Position numbers and translations under genes: made by a program | Assembly (NCBI RefSeq): GCF_039555335.1 | Contig: NC_092637.1 | Location: 1,178,001 to 1,242,000, forward strand | Source: Amphiura filiformis | Taxonomy: Eukaryota > Echinodermata > Ophiuroidea > Amphilepidida > Amphiuridae | DNA: 64,000 nt | Reading direction: 5' to 3' | Part shown: in pieces, positions 62,960 to 64,000 of the stretch | Layout of the letters: the number at the start of each line of letters is the position of its first letter | How positions within the stretch are numbered: position 1 is the stretch's first letter | Notes under the pieces: model-generated | Told to the model about the DNA's origin: nothing | Database searches by the model: none | Seen by the model: the letters and a program-made list of their open reading frames with translations, nothing else

Positions 62960-63637
62960 TAAAATCACAACATCCAACTTGGTCTCCTGCCGAAGACCAT
63001 GTCCTCCATACTCTGTAGACATTTGGAATGCTCAAGCCAGCTTTAAACCAGGATTGTTAAAGCTTCAAGTAGGAGGTTATTAGGTATTTTTGTGCCAATG
63101 TGAATAGTGAATTGTATGAGATAATGAAATGTGTATGGAACAAATGAACTTGTGCGGAGAAAGACAAATTTCACGCAGTATCAAGAAAATCATTACCCTC
63201 TGGTGATGACTGAGTATACATGCATATACATTTGTGTCTTTGTATGAAAGTATTCATTTTTGGTATGTGTGTATGTATCGTGAACACTATACCATTCTGC
63301 AGCTATCATAACACAGATTAATGAAAACAATCATCTTTCTTTCCAGGACCCGATGCACCATCTAATCTTCAATGCAGTTCCATTTCGTCAACCTCATTCC
63401 GTTTCACATGGAGTGCCCCAAGTAGCTCTTTCGATAACTATCTAGTCACCTACACACCAAGCAATGGTTCGCCTGCTTCACCTATTTTCGTGCAACCAAG
63501 CGATTCAAGAGACATAACTCTGACCAACTTATTGCCTAATACAAACTATAATATTTCTATAGTGACCGTTGCGGACCAAGGTTCAACCAGTGTCCTGCTG
63601 ATCCTGAGTGATTCTTTGGAGCGGTTTTGTCAGACAA
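7408..63637 (+). CDS. Host gene: large secreted Calx-beta/EGF/HYR/FN3 modular protein (43 exons seen, 3' end outside window)
   Basis: Gene model joined by hand from splice sites and reading frame. About 2,590 residues are visible: signal peptide 1-32; Calx-beta domains 1-12 about 33-1378; Calx-beta 13-17 about 1379-1963; EGF about 1964-1999; Calx-beta 18 about 2000-2111; HYR about 2112-2207; four FN3 about 2208-2587. Every intron is phase 1, so each internal exon is a symmetric 1-1 module. Calx-beta domains are calcium-binding beta sandwiches, and HYR and FN3 are adhesion folds; an extracellular matrix or cell-surface adhesion role is inference from these families. No membrane segment or terminal stop is seen, so the C-terminus lies beyond the right edge. 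Upstream 5' UTR exons may exist, since a pyrimidine tract ending in AG directly precedes the ATG. I do not recognise a named orthologue. The exon model has not been tested against transcripts. Confidence 0.85.
8136..8246 (+). CDS. Calx-beta unit 1, first exon (GC donor)
   Basis: 111 nt. The peptide begins [15 protein letters not shown] and ends near GGGSTASTI, the first strands of a Calx-beta domain. The acceptor is TTGCAG. The donor reads G|GCAAGT, a GC-AG type site; the homologous exon of unit 2 has GTAAGT at the same place. No cysteine, unlike units 3-12. Confidence 0.85.
8416..8646 (+). CDS. Calx-beta unit 1, second exon
   Basis: 231 nt. It carries the core motif SSDYTVP, the acidic [13 protein letters not shown] strand and the closing ICINDDDEE calcium-binding loop. 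Three cysteines. Acceptor CCCTAG, donor GTAAGT. More diverged from units 4-12 than those are from one another. Confidence 0.87.
8957..9235. mobile_element. MITE with GGGCTATTCCATT termini in unit 1 intron
   Basis: 13-bp inverted ends GGGCTATTCCATT / AATGGAATAGCCC. Inside are three imperfect palindromic blocks built from CTCCCCCTGTGGAAGA and its complement. A related terminal piece occurs near 37945-37993. Confidence 0.8.
10131..10241 (+). CDS. Calx-beta unit 2, first exon
   Basis: 111 nt after CTCATTGCAG. The peptide begins [15 protein letters not shown] and ends GTTFATI. Serine sits where units 3-12 have cysteine. Donor GTAAGT. Confidence 0.87.
10374..10601 (+). CDS. Calx-beta unit 2, second exon
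   Basis: 228 nt. Contains [16 protein letters not shown], the acidic [12 protein letters not shown] strand and ICIKDDDAS. Three cysteines, as in unit 1. The donor after GCA TCG G is GTAAGT. Confidence 0.87.
11014..11052 (-). mobile_element. GC-rich palindrome resembling a Helitron 3' terminus
   Basis: On the reverse strand a hairpin (ACCCGCGC-GAA-GCGCGGGT) is followed by ATCCCG and CTAGT before a T, the layout of Helitron ends (hairpin then CTRRT). The whole 39 bp is also an outer palindrome (CTAGCGGG/CCCGCTAG). No Rep/helicase coding is seen and the other end was not found, so this is tentative. Confidence 0.45.
11060..11980. repeat. T-rich degenerate tandem repeats in unit 2-3 intron
   Basis: The phrase CTTAGCTTGTGATTTCCCG recurs in slightly different form near 11219, 11340, 11625 and 11767, in strongly T-rich sequence. 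No gene. It may be the body of the element whose end lies at 11014-11052. Confidence 0.5.
13038..13215. mobile_element. Near-perfect palindromic MITE
   Basis: 178 bp that folds on itself: GGGATTCAATCATGTTTCAC at the left and its complement at the right. A GC-rich centre around CTGCGTGGTTTACTTCGC has its complement about 20 bp away. Non-coding. The rest of intron 10602-14589 holds nothing else I can name. Confidence 0.85.
14590..14697 (+). CDS. Calx-beta unit 3, first exon
   Basis: 108 nt. Reads [16 protein letters not shown] and ends GGGTDQSMI. This is the first unit with a cysteine in the first exon (FYCV), giving four per domain. Intermediate between the old units 1-2 and the young block 4-11. 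Confidence 0.87.
14839..15066 (+). CDS. Calx-beta unit 3, second exon
   Basis: 228 nt. Reads [16 protein letters not shown], then [16 protein letters not shown] and ICIKDDDTT. Leucine replaces the phenylalanine of ECFEV seen in later units. Acceptor TTCTAG, donor GTAAGT. Confidence 0.88.
15655..15759 (+). CDS. Calx-beta unit 4, first exon
   Basis: 105 nt, first of the near-identical block. The peptide is [16 protein letters not shown] followed by [13 protein letters not shown] and TDQSMI. Acceptor CTCATTGCAG, donor GTAAGT. Confidence 0.88.
15900..16130 (+). CDS. Calx-beta unit 4, second exon
   Basis: 231 nt. The most distinct member of units 4-11: [21 protein letters not shown] and VAFSNP, where the others have [17 protein letters not shown] and VALSNP. 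The intron to its first exon is 140 nt. Confidence 0.88.
16720..16824 (+). CDS. Calx-beta unit 5, first exon
   Basis: 105 nt, same peptide as the unit 4 first exon. The upstream intron still contains the short stretch TATATCAACTTTGATTAAG that units 6-10 have lost. Confidence 0.88.
16965..17195 (+). CDS. Calx-beta unit 5, second exon
   Basis: 231 nt. Consensus form of the block: [51 protein letters not shown]. Four cysteines per complete unit. Confidence 0.88.
17758..17862 (+). CDS. Calx-beta unit 6, first exon
   Basis: 105 nt, consensus peptide. Its downstream intron carries an extra 97-bp segment (17884-17980) shared only with unit 8. Confidence 0.88.
17884..17980. repeat. 97-bp extra intron segment, unit 6 copy
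   Basis: Sits between AGGAAC and ATATTTATG, which are adjacent in most other units, and ends in AAC like the flank. It reads open in one frame (for example [15 protein letters not shown]), but I recognise no protein and see no convincing splice sites. Origin unknown. Confidence 0.75.
18100..18330 (+). CDS. Calx-beta unit 6, second exon
   Basis: 231 nt. Marked by SSINFAMF, a variant shared only with unit 8, which supports joint duplication of units 6 and 7. Confidence 0.88.
18892..18995 (+). CDS. Calx-beta unit 7, first exon, one base short
   Basis: 104 nt where sister exons have 105. The region after the RT codons of VIRT reads ACTGAAGAGGGACC, while unit 9, its closest copy, reads ACTGAAGAGGGGACC. 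One G is lost from a G run, which shifts the frame. Either the exon is broken, it is skipped (a normal copy is 105 nt and phase 1-1, so skipping keeps the frame), or this is an assembly or sequencing error in a homopolymer. Confidence 0.75.
19136..19366 (+). CDS. Calx-beta unit 7, second exon
   Basis: 231 nt and open. Carries SSINIVMF, a variant shared only with unit 9. Confidence 0.87.
19930..20034 (+). CDS. Calx-beta unit 8, first exon
   Basis: 105 nt, consensus peptide. Followed in the intron by the same 97-bp extra segment as unit 6 (20056-20152). Confidence 0.88.
20056..20152. repeat. 97-bp extra intron segment, unit 8 copy
   Basis: Same sequence and junctions as the unit 6 copy. It was copied with the two-unit duplication. 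Confidence 0.75.
20272..20502 (+). CDS. Calx-beta unit 8, second exon
   Basis: 231 nt with SSINFAMF, matching unit 6 rather than its neighbours. Confidence 0.88.
21065..21169 (+). CDS. Calx-beta unit 9, first exon
   Basis: 105 nt. Has RTEEGTD instead of RTGEGTD, the same G-to-A change as unit 7 but with the full G run, so the frame is intact. Confidence 0.88.
21310..21540 (+). CDS. Calx-beta unit 9, second exon
   Basis: 231 nt with SSINIVMF, as in unit 7. Confidence 0.88.
22102..22206 (+). CDS. Calx-beta unit 10, first exon
   Basis: 105 nt, consensus peptide with RTGEGTD. The short intron to its second exon has lost a few bases just after the donor. Confidence 0.88.
22337..22567 (+). CDS. 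Calx-beta unit 10, second exon
   Basis: 231 nt. Private changes TSYTDYTL and INIAIFTV. The intron downstream holds a 922-bp foldback insertion absent from all sister units. Confidence 0.88.
22829..23750. mobile_element. Foldback DNA element inserted in unit 10 intron
   Basis: Ends AGTCCAGTCAA and TTGACTGGACT, with long imperfect inverted arms (for example TATGACCTTTTCCCGCC and its counterpart GGCGGGAAAAGGTCATA). Sister units read GACATGCACATTGCTATTGC straight through, so this is a clean empty-site comparison. The target duplication is ambiguous: ATTG or TA. Confidence 0.88.
24059..24163 (+). CDS. Calx-beta unit 11, first exon
   Basis: 105 nt, consensus peptide, standard acceptor and donor. 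Confidence 0.88.
24304..24534 (+). CDS. Calx-beta unit 11, second exon
   Basis: 231 nt. Private change [10 protein letters not shown] (S-D-G for S-N-G). The last member of the near-identical block. Confidence 0.88.
25120..25224 (+). CDS. Calx-beta unit 12, first exon
   Basis: 105 nt, identical in peptide to the block consensus, although the second exon of this unit is clearly diverged. This suggests gene conversion or an unequal-exchange breakpoint between the two exons. Confidence 0.88.
25343..25570 (+). CDS. Calx-beta unit 12, second exon (end of array 1)
   Basis: 228 nt. Diverged: [52 protein letters not shown]. The 16.3-kb intron that follows joins in phase 1 to array 2. Confidence 0.88.
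26099..26340. repeat. Inverted repeat with 47-bp arms
   Basis: Arms GTCATCTAGGGGTCATTTGA... and complement are almost perfect, separated by about 145 bp. MITE-like. Confidence 0.75.
26405..26765. repeat. Cluster of nested GTTTAGAAACTAAAC palindromes
   Basis: Alternating direct and inverted copies of phrases such as AAACATGTCACAGTGTTTAG and ACACTATAGTGTTTAG. A second, looser cluster with AAACACGTCACA lies at 29430-29645. Confidence 0.7.
27428..28009 (-). mobile_element. LINE 5' region: 2A-like N-terminus plus endonuclease fragment
   Basis: Reverse strand, first piece (28009-27818): hydrophobic run then [12 protein letters not shown], recalling the D-x-E-x-N-P-G-P 2A motif found at the N-terminus of some sea urchin LINEs. 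Second piece (27787-27428): [20 protein letters not shown] and [14 protein letters not shown] equivalents of the APE endonuclease and the linker to RT. Internal deletion and frame changes; no RT follows. Confidence 0.7.
28559..28735. mobile_element. Palindromic MITE family B, copy 1
   Basis: 177 bp, near-perfect palindrome from GAGGTTAATAACT to AGTTATTAACCTC with the centre CCTCGGGGCTGCGCCCC. A shorter relative is at 50239-50368. Confidence 0.85.
29906..30085 (+). repeat. Relic of a further array 1 unit without exons
   Basis: Matches the inter-unit intron (TTTCTTTAGTTTTTAAAA, AAAGCTGATTTGTTTAG, CTTCACTCACCAAAATCAAATGC) but the expected next exon (GTGTTTTCAAATTTG) is missing. Diverged to the level of unit 3 or beyond. 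Sequence 30086-31866 holds nothing recognised except a microsatellite. Confidence 0.7.
31104..31148. repeat. (ATC)n microsatellite
   Basis: About 15 uninterrupted ATC/CAT triplets. Confidence 0.95.
31867..32270. mobile_element. Non-autonomous hAT element with intact 8-bp target duplication
   Basis: Ends CAGTAGCGTAGCCAGC and the complement of CAGGGGCGTAGCCAGC, flanked on both sides by the identical octamer TCTACCTG (31859-31866 and 32271-32278). An 8-bp duplication with CAG-starting TIRs is the hAT signature. 404 bp with no transposase, so a MITE. Confidence 0.88.
32885..33890 (-). mobile_element. LINE with restriction-like endonuclease (R2/Hero-like), 3' part
   Basis: Reverse strand, in order: a CCHC knuckle [36 protein letters not shown]; then [14 protein letters not shown]; then [13 protein letters not shown] and [11 protein letters not shown]. 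This order (CCHC then PD-x-TVP-E-x-N-AKAH) is that of the RLE domain at the C-terminus of R2/Hero/NeSL elements, not of APE-type LINEs. Several frame changes and a stop make it dead. The piece at 33694-33888 belongs just upstream. Confidence 0.7.
34850..35124. mobile_element. MITE with GGCCCTGATTTGG termini
   Basis: Inverted ends GGCCCTGATTTGGTAAAA and complement enclose AT-rich sequence of about 275 bp. Non-coding. Confidence 0.75.
35502..36502 (-). mobile_element. Dead Tc1/mariner transposon
   Basis: TIRs of about 58 bp starting (C)ACTACGCAAAAAAAGTTTC, flanked by TA. On the reverse strand the third catalytic block is readable as [20 protein letters not shown] (usual SPDLNPIENLWD; the aspartate is now histidine). 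Further on is the C-terminal [10 protein letters not shown] end in another frame. The first two catalytic blocks were not found, so much of the transposase is deleted. Confidence 0.85.
36820..36910. repeat. (TATT)n microsatellite
   Basis: About 22 copies of TATT in a row. Nothing else is seen between 36503 and 37690. Confidence 0.95.
37740..37995. repeat. Degenerate ATGTCATCTTTGGG repeats ending in a MITE terminus
   Basis: ATGCCATCTTTGGG, ATGTCATCTTTGGT and ATGTCATCTTTGGGG recur about every 100 bp, each followed by GGAAATCCCA-like sequence. The right end AGTGTGGATAATATCTGGAATAGCCC resembles the end of the element at 8957-9235. Confidence 0.6.
38136..41451 (+). mobile_element. 5'-truncated LINE (CR1/Jockey-type) inserted in the array 2 leader intron
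   Basis: Endonuclease start [16 protein letters not shown], then FSESWF and GGGASLF; linker [12 protein letters not shown] blocks [13 protein letters not shown], then [38 protein letters not shown] and [11 protein letters not shown]. The copy has a few frame changes and one in-frame stop between LWI and NYLNDRKQF. The 3' end has an AATAAA-like stretch followed by (CTTGAA)n. Flanking intron aligns with the uninterrupted intron of units 14-17, which places both junctions. Confidence 0.88.
41871..41981 (+). CDS. Calx-beta unit 13, first exon (array 2 start)
   Basis: 111 nt after TATTTAACAG. Peptide [17 protein letters not shown], then [12 protein letters not shown]. It differs from the four later units, which have [12 protein letters not shown]. 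Donor GTAAAC after GGA G. Confidence 0.86.
42384..43451. mobile_element. TTAA-flanked non-autonomous element in unit 13
   Basis: TIRs GGTGGCTGTGTACTC and CGCGGCTGTGTACTC (inverted), with TTAA at both outer edges (42380-42383 and 43452-43455). Units 14-17 have a single TTAA at the same place (GGTATTAAAAACAT), a direct empty-site proof. 1,068 bp without a transposase. PiggyBac-type by target site. Confidence 0.88.
43647..43886 (+). CDS. Calx-beta unit 13, second exon
   Basis: 240 nt. Contains [34 protein letters not shown] and [10 protein letters not shown]. Two cysteines. The donor is the weak GTTTGT. Separated from its first exon by 1.67 kb because of a TTAA-flanked insertion. Confidence 0.86.
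43912..43950. repeat. Mariner-TIR-like sequence just after the array 2 second exon
   Basis: ATTACGAGGGTCATTCAAAA begins about 25 bp after the donor, and recurs after units 14-17 (about 45291, 46671, 48057 and, altered, 49719). It resembles mariner-type terminal repeats. The partner end was not found; the insertion would predate array 2. Confidence 0.45.
44616..44726 (+). CDS. Calx-beta unit 14, first exon
   Basis: 111 nt. [12 protein letters not shown] form. Donor GTAAAC. Confidence 0.87.
45025..45264 (+). CDS. Calx-beta unit 14, second exon
   Basis: 240 nt, the same peptide as the unit 13 second exon although the introns around it differ. Donor GTTTGT. Confidence 0.87.
45995..46105 (+). 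CDS. Calx-beta unit 15, first exon
   Basis: 111 nt, indistinguishable by eye from unit 14. The 1.38-kb stretch between them is also almost unchanged. Confidence 0.87.
46405..46644 (+). CDS. Calx-beta unit 15, second exon
   Basis: 240 nt. Private changes SLMEGTYTF and VQQTLLMAT against SLLEGTYTF and VQQVLLMAT in units 13-14. Confidence 0.87.
47383..47493 (+). CDS. Calx-beta unit 16, first exon
   Basis: 111 nt, [12 protein letters not shown] form. Donor GTAAAC. Confidence 0.87.
47790..48029 (+). CDS. Calx-beta unit 16, second exon
   Basis: 240 nt. Carries [13 protein letters not shown] and TAVEELGDI. Reading into the intron stays open for about 20 more codons here, whereas the sister units stop within five. 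Confidence 0.86.
48762..48872 (+). CDS. Calx-beta unit 17, first exon
   Basis: 111 nt, [12 protein letters not shown] form. The downstream intron keeps the longer unit 13-type sequence that units 14-16 have lost. Confidence 0.87.
49457..49696 (+). CDS. Calx-beta unit 17, second exon (array 2 end)
   Basis: 240 nt. Ends [10 protein letters not shown], not [10 protein letters not shown]. The donor is GTCCGT, weaker than the GTTTGT of the other four units. It joins in phase 1 to the EGF exon. Confidence 0.84.
50239..50368. mobile_element. Palindromic MITE family B, copy 2
   Basis: Starts GAGGTTAATAACTGCGCATC like copy 1 and ends in CACAATGCCCGACATATTACC. Shorter, with the central GC block eroded. 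Lies 225 bp before the EGF exon. Confidence 0.75.
50593..50700 (+). CDS. EGF-like domain exon
   Basis: 108 nt, one complete EGF-like module with six cysteines: [12 protein letters not shown], then [13 protein letters not shown]. The GF-G-xx-C ending is typical of the family. Acceptor TTTTCCAG, donor GTAAGC, phase 1 at both ends. It lacks the D-x-D/N-E calcium-binding signature, so it is probably a non-calcium EGF. Confidence 0.88.
50838..51059. mobile_element. MITE family A, copy 2 (TA-flanked TIRs)
   Basis: TIRs CCGTAAAACCCCGTCTACAA and complement, TA on both sides, 222 bp. The ends are better preserved than in copy 1, the interior is different in length. Confidence 0.88.
51381..51454 (+). 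pseudogene. tRNA-Thr(CGT)-like pseudogene or SINE head
   Basis: Box A TGGGCAAGTGG, an anticodon arm TAGGT-CTCGTAA-ACCTG with anticodon CGT, and a perfect T stem CTGGG/CCCAG. The T loop is TTGGATT instead of TTCGATT, and the acceptor stem pairs only if one base bulges. So it is close to a real tRNA-Thr but probably inactive. Confidence 0.6.
52066..52185 (+). repeat. Dispersed repeat, copy 2
   Basis: Partner of 4716-4830. Ends about 45 bp before the Calx-beta 18 first exon. Confidence 0.65.
52231..52335 (+). CDS. Calx-beta unit 18, first exon
   Basis: 105 nt. Peptide [17 protein letters not shown], then [17 protein letters not shown] lone, much older Calx-beta unit without cysteine. Acceptor ATTTTAG, donor GTTAGT. 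Confidence 0.8.
52901..53131 (+). CDS. Calx-beta unit 18, second exon
   Basis: 231 nt. Contains LSEDFTF, then [31 protein letters not shown] and YIWDDDG, closest to the generic family consensus. No cysteines. Acceptor TTTTTTTCAG, donor GTAAGA. Confidence 0.88.
53624..55948. mobile_element. Large foldback element with tandem-repeat core
   Basis: Arms of about 630 bp are inverted copies beginning TAGTTAGGGGAAAAAGTTC. Each arm holds about three 140-150-bp subrepeats with phrases such as AATCCAAGATGG, TTTTGAACCAGA and GTGTACAAAGACACTTTTT. The core (about 54257-55300) is a 20-22-bp tandem repeat (AACCCCAGATAAGGCGCCTT-like) that switches orientation midway near 54825. Flanking TA on each side is possible. 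No transposase. It lies in the intron before the HYR exon. Confidence 0.88.
55949..57589. other. Intron stretch without recognised features
   Basis: No exon with phase-1 splice sites and domain similarity was seen. A CpG-dense patch (GCGTTGCGTGTCTTCGCG) lies at about 56885-56950. Confidence 0.5.
57590..57850. repeat. Diverged relative of the unit 10 foldback element
   Basis: In reverse orientation it shares GTTACTCGGGTAACGAAAAATC and AACAATTTGAGACCACTTTG-type phrases with the interior of 22829-23750. Ends not defined; an old, eroded copy in the intron before the HYR exon. Confidence 0.6.
58554..58590. repeat. Perfect 16-bp stem hairpin
   Basis: CGCTCGATAGTAAGCA, loop TTGCG, then the exact complement. 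About 350 bp before the HYR exon. May be a tiny MITE; function unknown. Confidence 0.85.
58945..59232 (+). CDS. HYR domain exon
   Basis: 288 nt. [18 protein letters not shown] opens a hyalin-repeat (HYR) domain, followed by [12 protein letters not shown] and closing with [13 protein letters not shown] and FNVTVQ. The conserved cysteine pair (NCP and IC) is present. I chose the acceptor at GATTCAG because it is the only nearby AG giving phase 1; alternatives at 58901 and 58913 would be phase 0. Donor GTACGT. Confidence 0.82.
59488..59772 (+). CDS. Fibronectin type III domain 1 exon
   Basis: 285 nt, 95 residues. Starts [10 protein letters not shown], has the conserved tryptophan in FTWSAPSS, the tyrosine in NYLVTYTP and the [14 protein letters not shown] strand, and ends ERSCQT. 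One cysteine near each end suggests a disulfide joining the terminal strands. Acceptor CTTTCAG, donor GTAAGA. Confidence 0.88.
60284..60565 (+). CDS. Fibronectin type III domain 2 exon
   Basis: 282 nt, one serine fewer than FN3-1 in the SAPSS loop. Private changes [12 protein letters not shown] and TYTPNNGS. The intron after it contains a 1.7-kb TTAA-flanked element. Confidence 0.88.
60649..62346. mobile_element. TTAA-flanked foldback element in the FN3-2 intron
   Basis: TTAA lies directly outside both ends (60645-60648, 62347-62350). The termini are related inverted sequences: CCTCCCTTATTATGTAC and, from the right, TCTCCCTAATTATGTAC. The FN3-1 and FN3-4 introns have the same site unfilled (GTGTCATTAAAA). 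Inside, nested inverted segments repeat GCGCCAACAAGATCCC-type phrases. 1,698 bp, non-coding. Confidence 0.87.
62615..62896 (+). CDS. Fibronectin type III domain 3 exon
   Basis: 282 nt. Private changes SAPISSFD and SPDSPISV. The donor GTAATA runs straight into an (AAT)n microsatellite, so the +3 to +6 bases are part of the repeat. Confidence 0.87.
62897..62956. repeat. (AAT)n microsatellite abutting the FN3-3 donor
   Basis: About 19 triplets beginning at the +3 base of the 5' splice site. FN3-2 has a four-triplet version a few bases further in. Confidence 0.92.
63347..63637 (+). CDS. Fibronectin type III domain 4 exon
   Basis: 291 nt, three codons longer than FN3-2 and FN3-3 because of a small local duplication (SVLLILSD in place of SVLSD). 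Starts [10 protein letters not shown] and ends ERFCQTS. Donor GTAAGA in phase 1, so at least one more exon follows beyond the window. Confidence 0.87.
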
Positions 63638-64000
63638 GTAAGAAAAACGAAAATTACTTAAAATCACAAATCACAACTTGGTCTCCTGCTGAAGCGCAAA
63701 GCGTAAAGTGTCATTAAAATAACTAGAGATTGAACAAAAAGTTAATAATAAGGACGAAAATTTGGCTTTGACTCCCTCAATGGAAGAGGAAATTTACAAA
63801 TAGGCACGAAAATTTGGATTTGGCCCTTTACGCCCCTTACTCTAATGCTAGTAAAATAAGTTTTATAATATGTAGCTACAATTCCATGTAAAAGTATACT
63901 TTTAATTGTGATCCTAGCACGGAGCACCTTTAGACAATATGATGCATGTGACATGCCAAAAACAAAAAACAAACAAACAAACTAGAGATAGGAACCGCAG

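Larger units (their letters stand above)
59488..63845 (+). repeat. Tandem duplication of FN3 exon plus intron
   Basis: Four exon copies are spaced 796, 2331 (about 630 without the insertion) and 732 bp apart. They share intron phrases such as AAAGTGTCATTAAA, ACTAGAGATAGGACAAAAATC and GATTTGCCCCTCTAC, the last leading into GGCTACGCCC, which resembles the end of the hAT element at 31867-32270. Confidence 0.88.

Overview
This is a window of animal nuclear DNA: AT-rich, with split genes, consensus GT/AG introns and many different transposable elements. The domain mix of the one host gene (Calx-beta, EGF, HYR and fibronectin III modules), together with non-LTR elements carrying a decayed 2A-like N-terminus, points to a marine deuterostome invertebrate such as an echinoderm or hemichordate. 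That placement is inference; no species marker was seen.

One host gene on the + strand fills most of the window. It starts with a signal-peptide exon at 7408-7504 and is still open at the right edge (last exon 63347-63637). I could place 43 coding exons, about 7.76 kb of CDS or roughly 2,590 residues. The order is: signal peptide; 12 Calx-beta domains (array 1, 8136-25570); 5 more of a second subtype (array 2, 41871-49696); one EGF-like domain (50593-50700); an 18th Calx-beta domain (52231-53131); one HYR domain (58945-59232); and 4 near-identical FN3 domains (59488-63637). Each Calx-beta domain is encoded by two exons, and every intron is phase 1, so any exon or unit can be lost, gained or skipped without changing frame. 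No transmembrane segment lies in the visible part, so the product looks secreted or extracellular.

Units 4-11 of array 1 are almost identical in exons and introns, with a period of about 1.04-1.13 kb. Within them, units 6+7 are repeated as units 8+9, a 2,172-bp higher-order repeat. Array 2 has a 1.38-kb period. One copy (unit 7, first exon) is one base short. The duplicated introns act as empty-site controls for transposon insertions: a foldback element in unit 10, a LINE and a TTAA-flanked element in the unit 13 region, and a TTAA-flanked element in the second FN3 intron.

The flanks and large introns hold LINE fragments (1-933, 1585-2143, 27428-28009, 32885-33890, 38136-41451), a dead Tc1/mariner copy (35502-36502), a non-autonomous hAT with an intact 8-bp target duplication (31867-32270), several MITE and foldback families, tRNA-like SINE heads or tRNA pseudogenes, and microsatellites. 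No second host gene, rRNA gene or CRISPR array was found.
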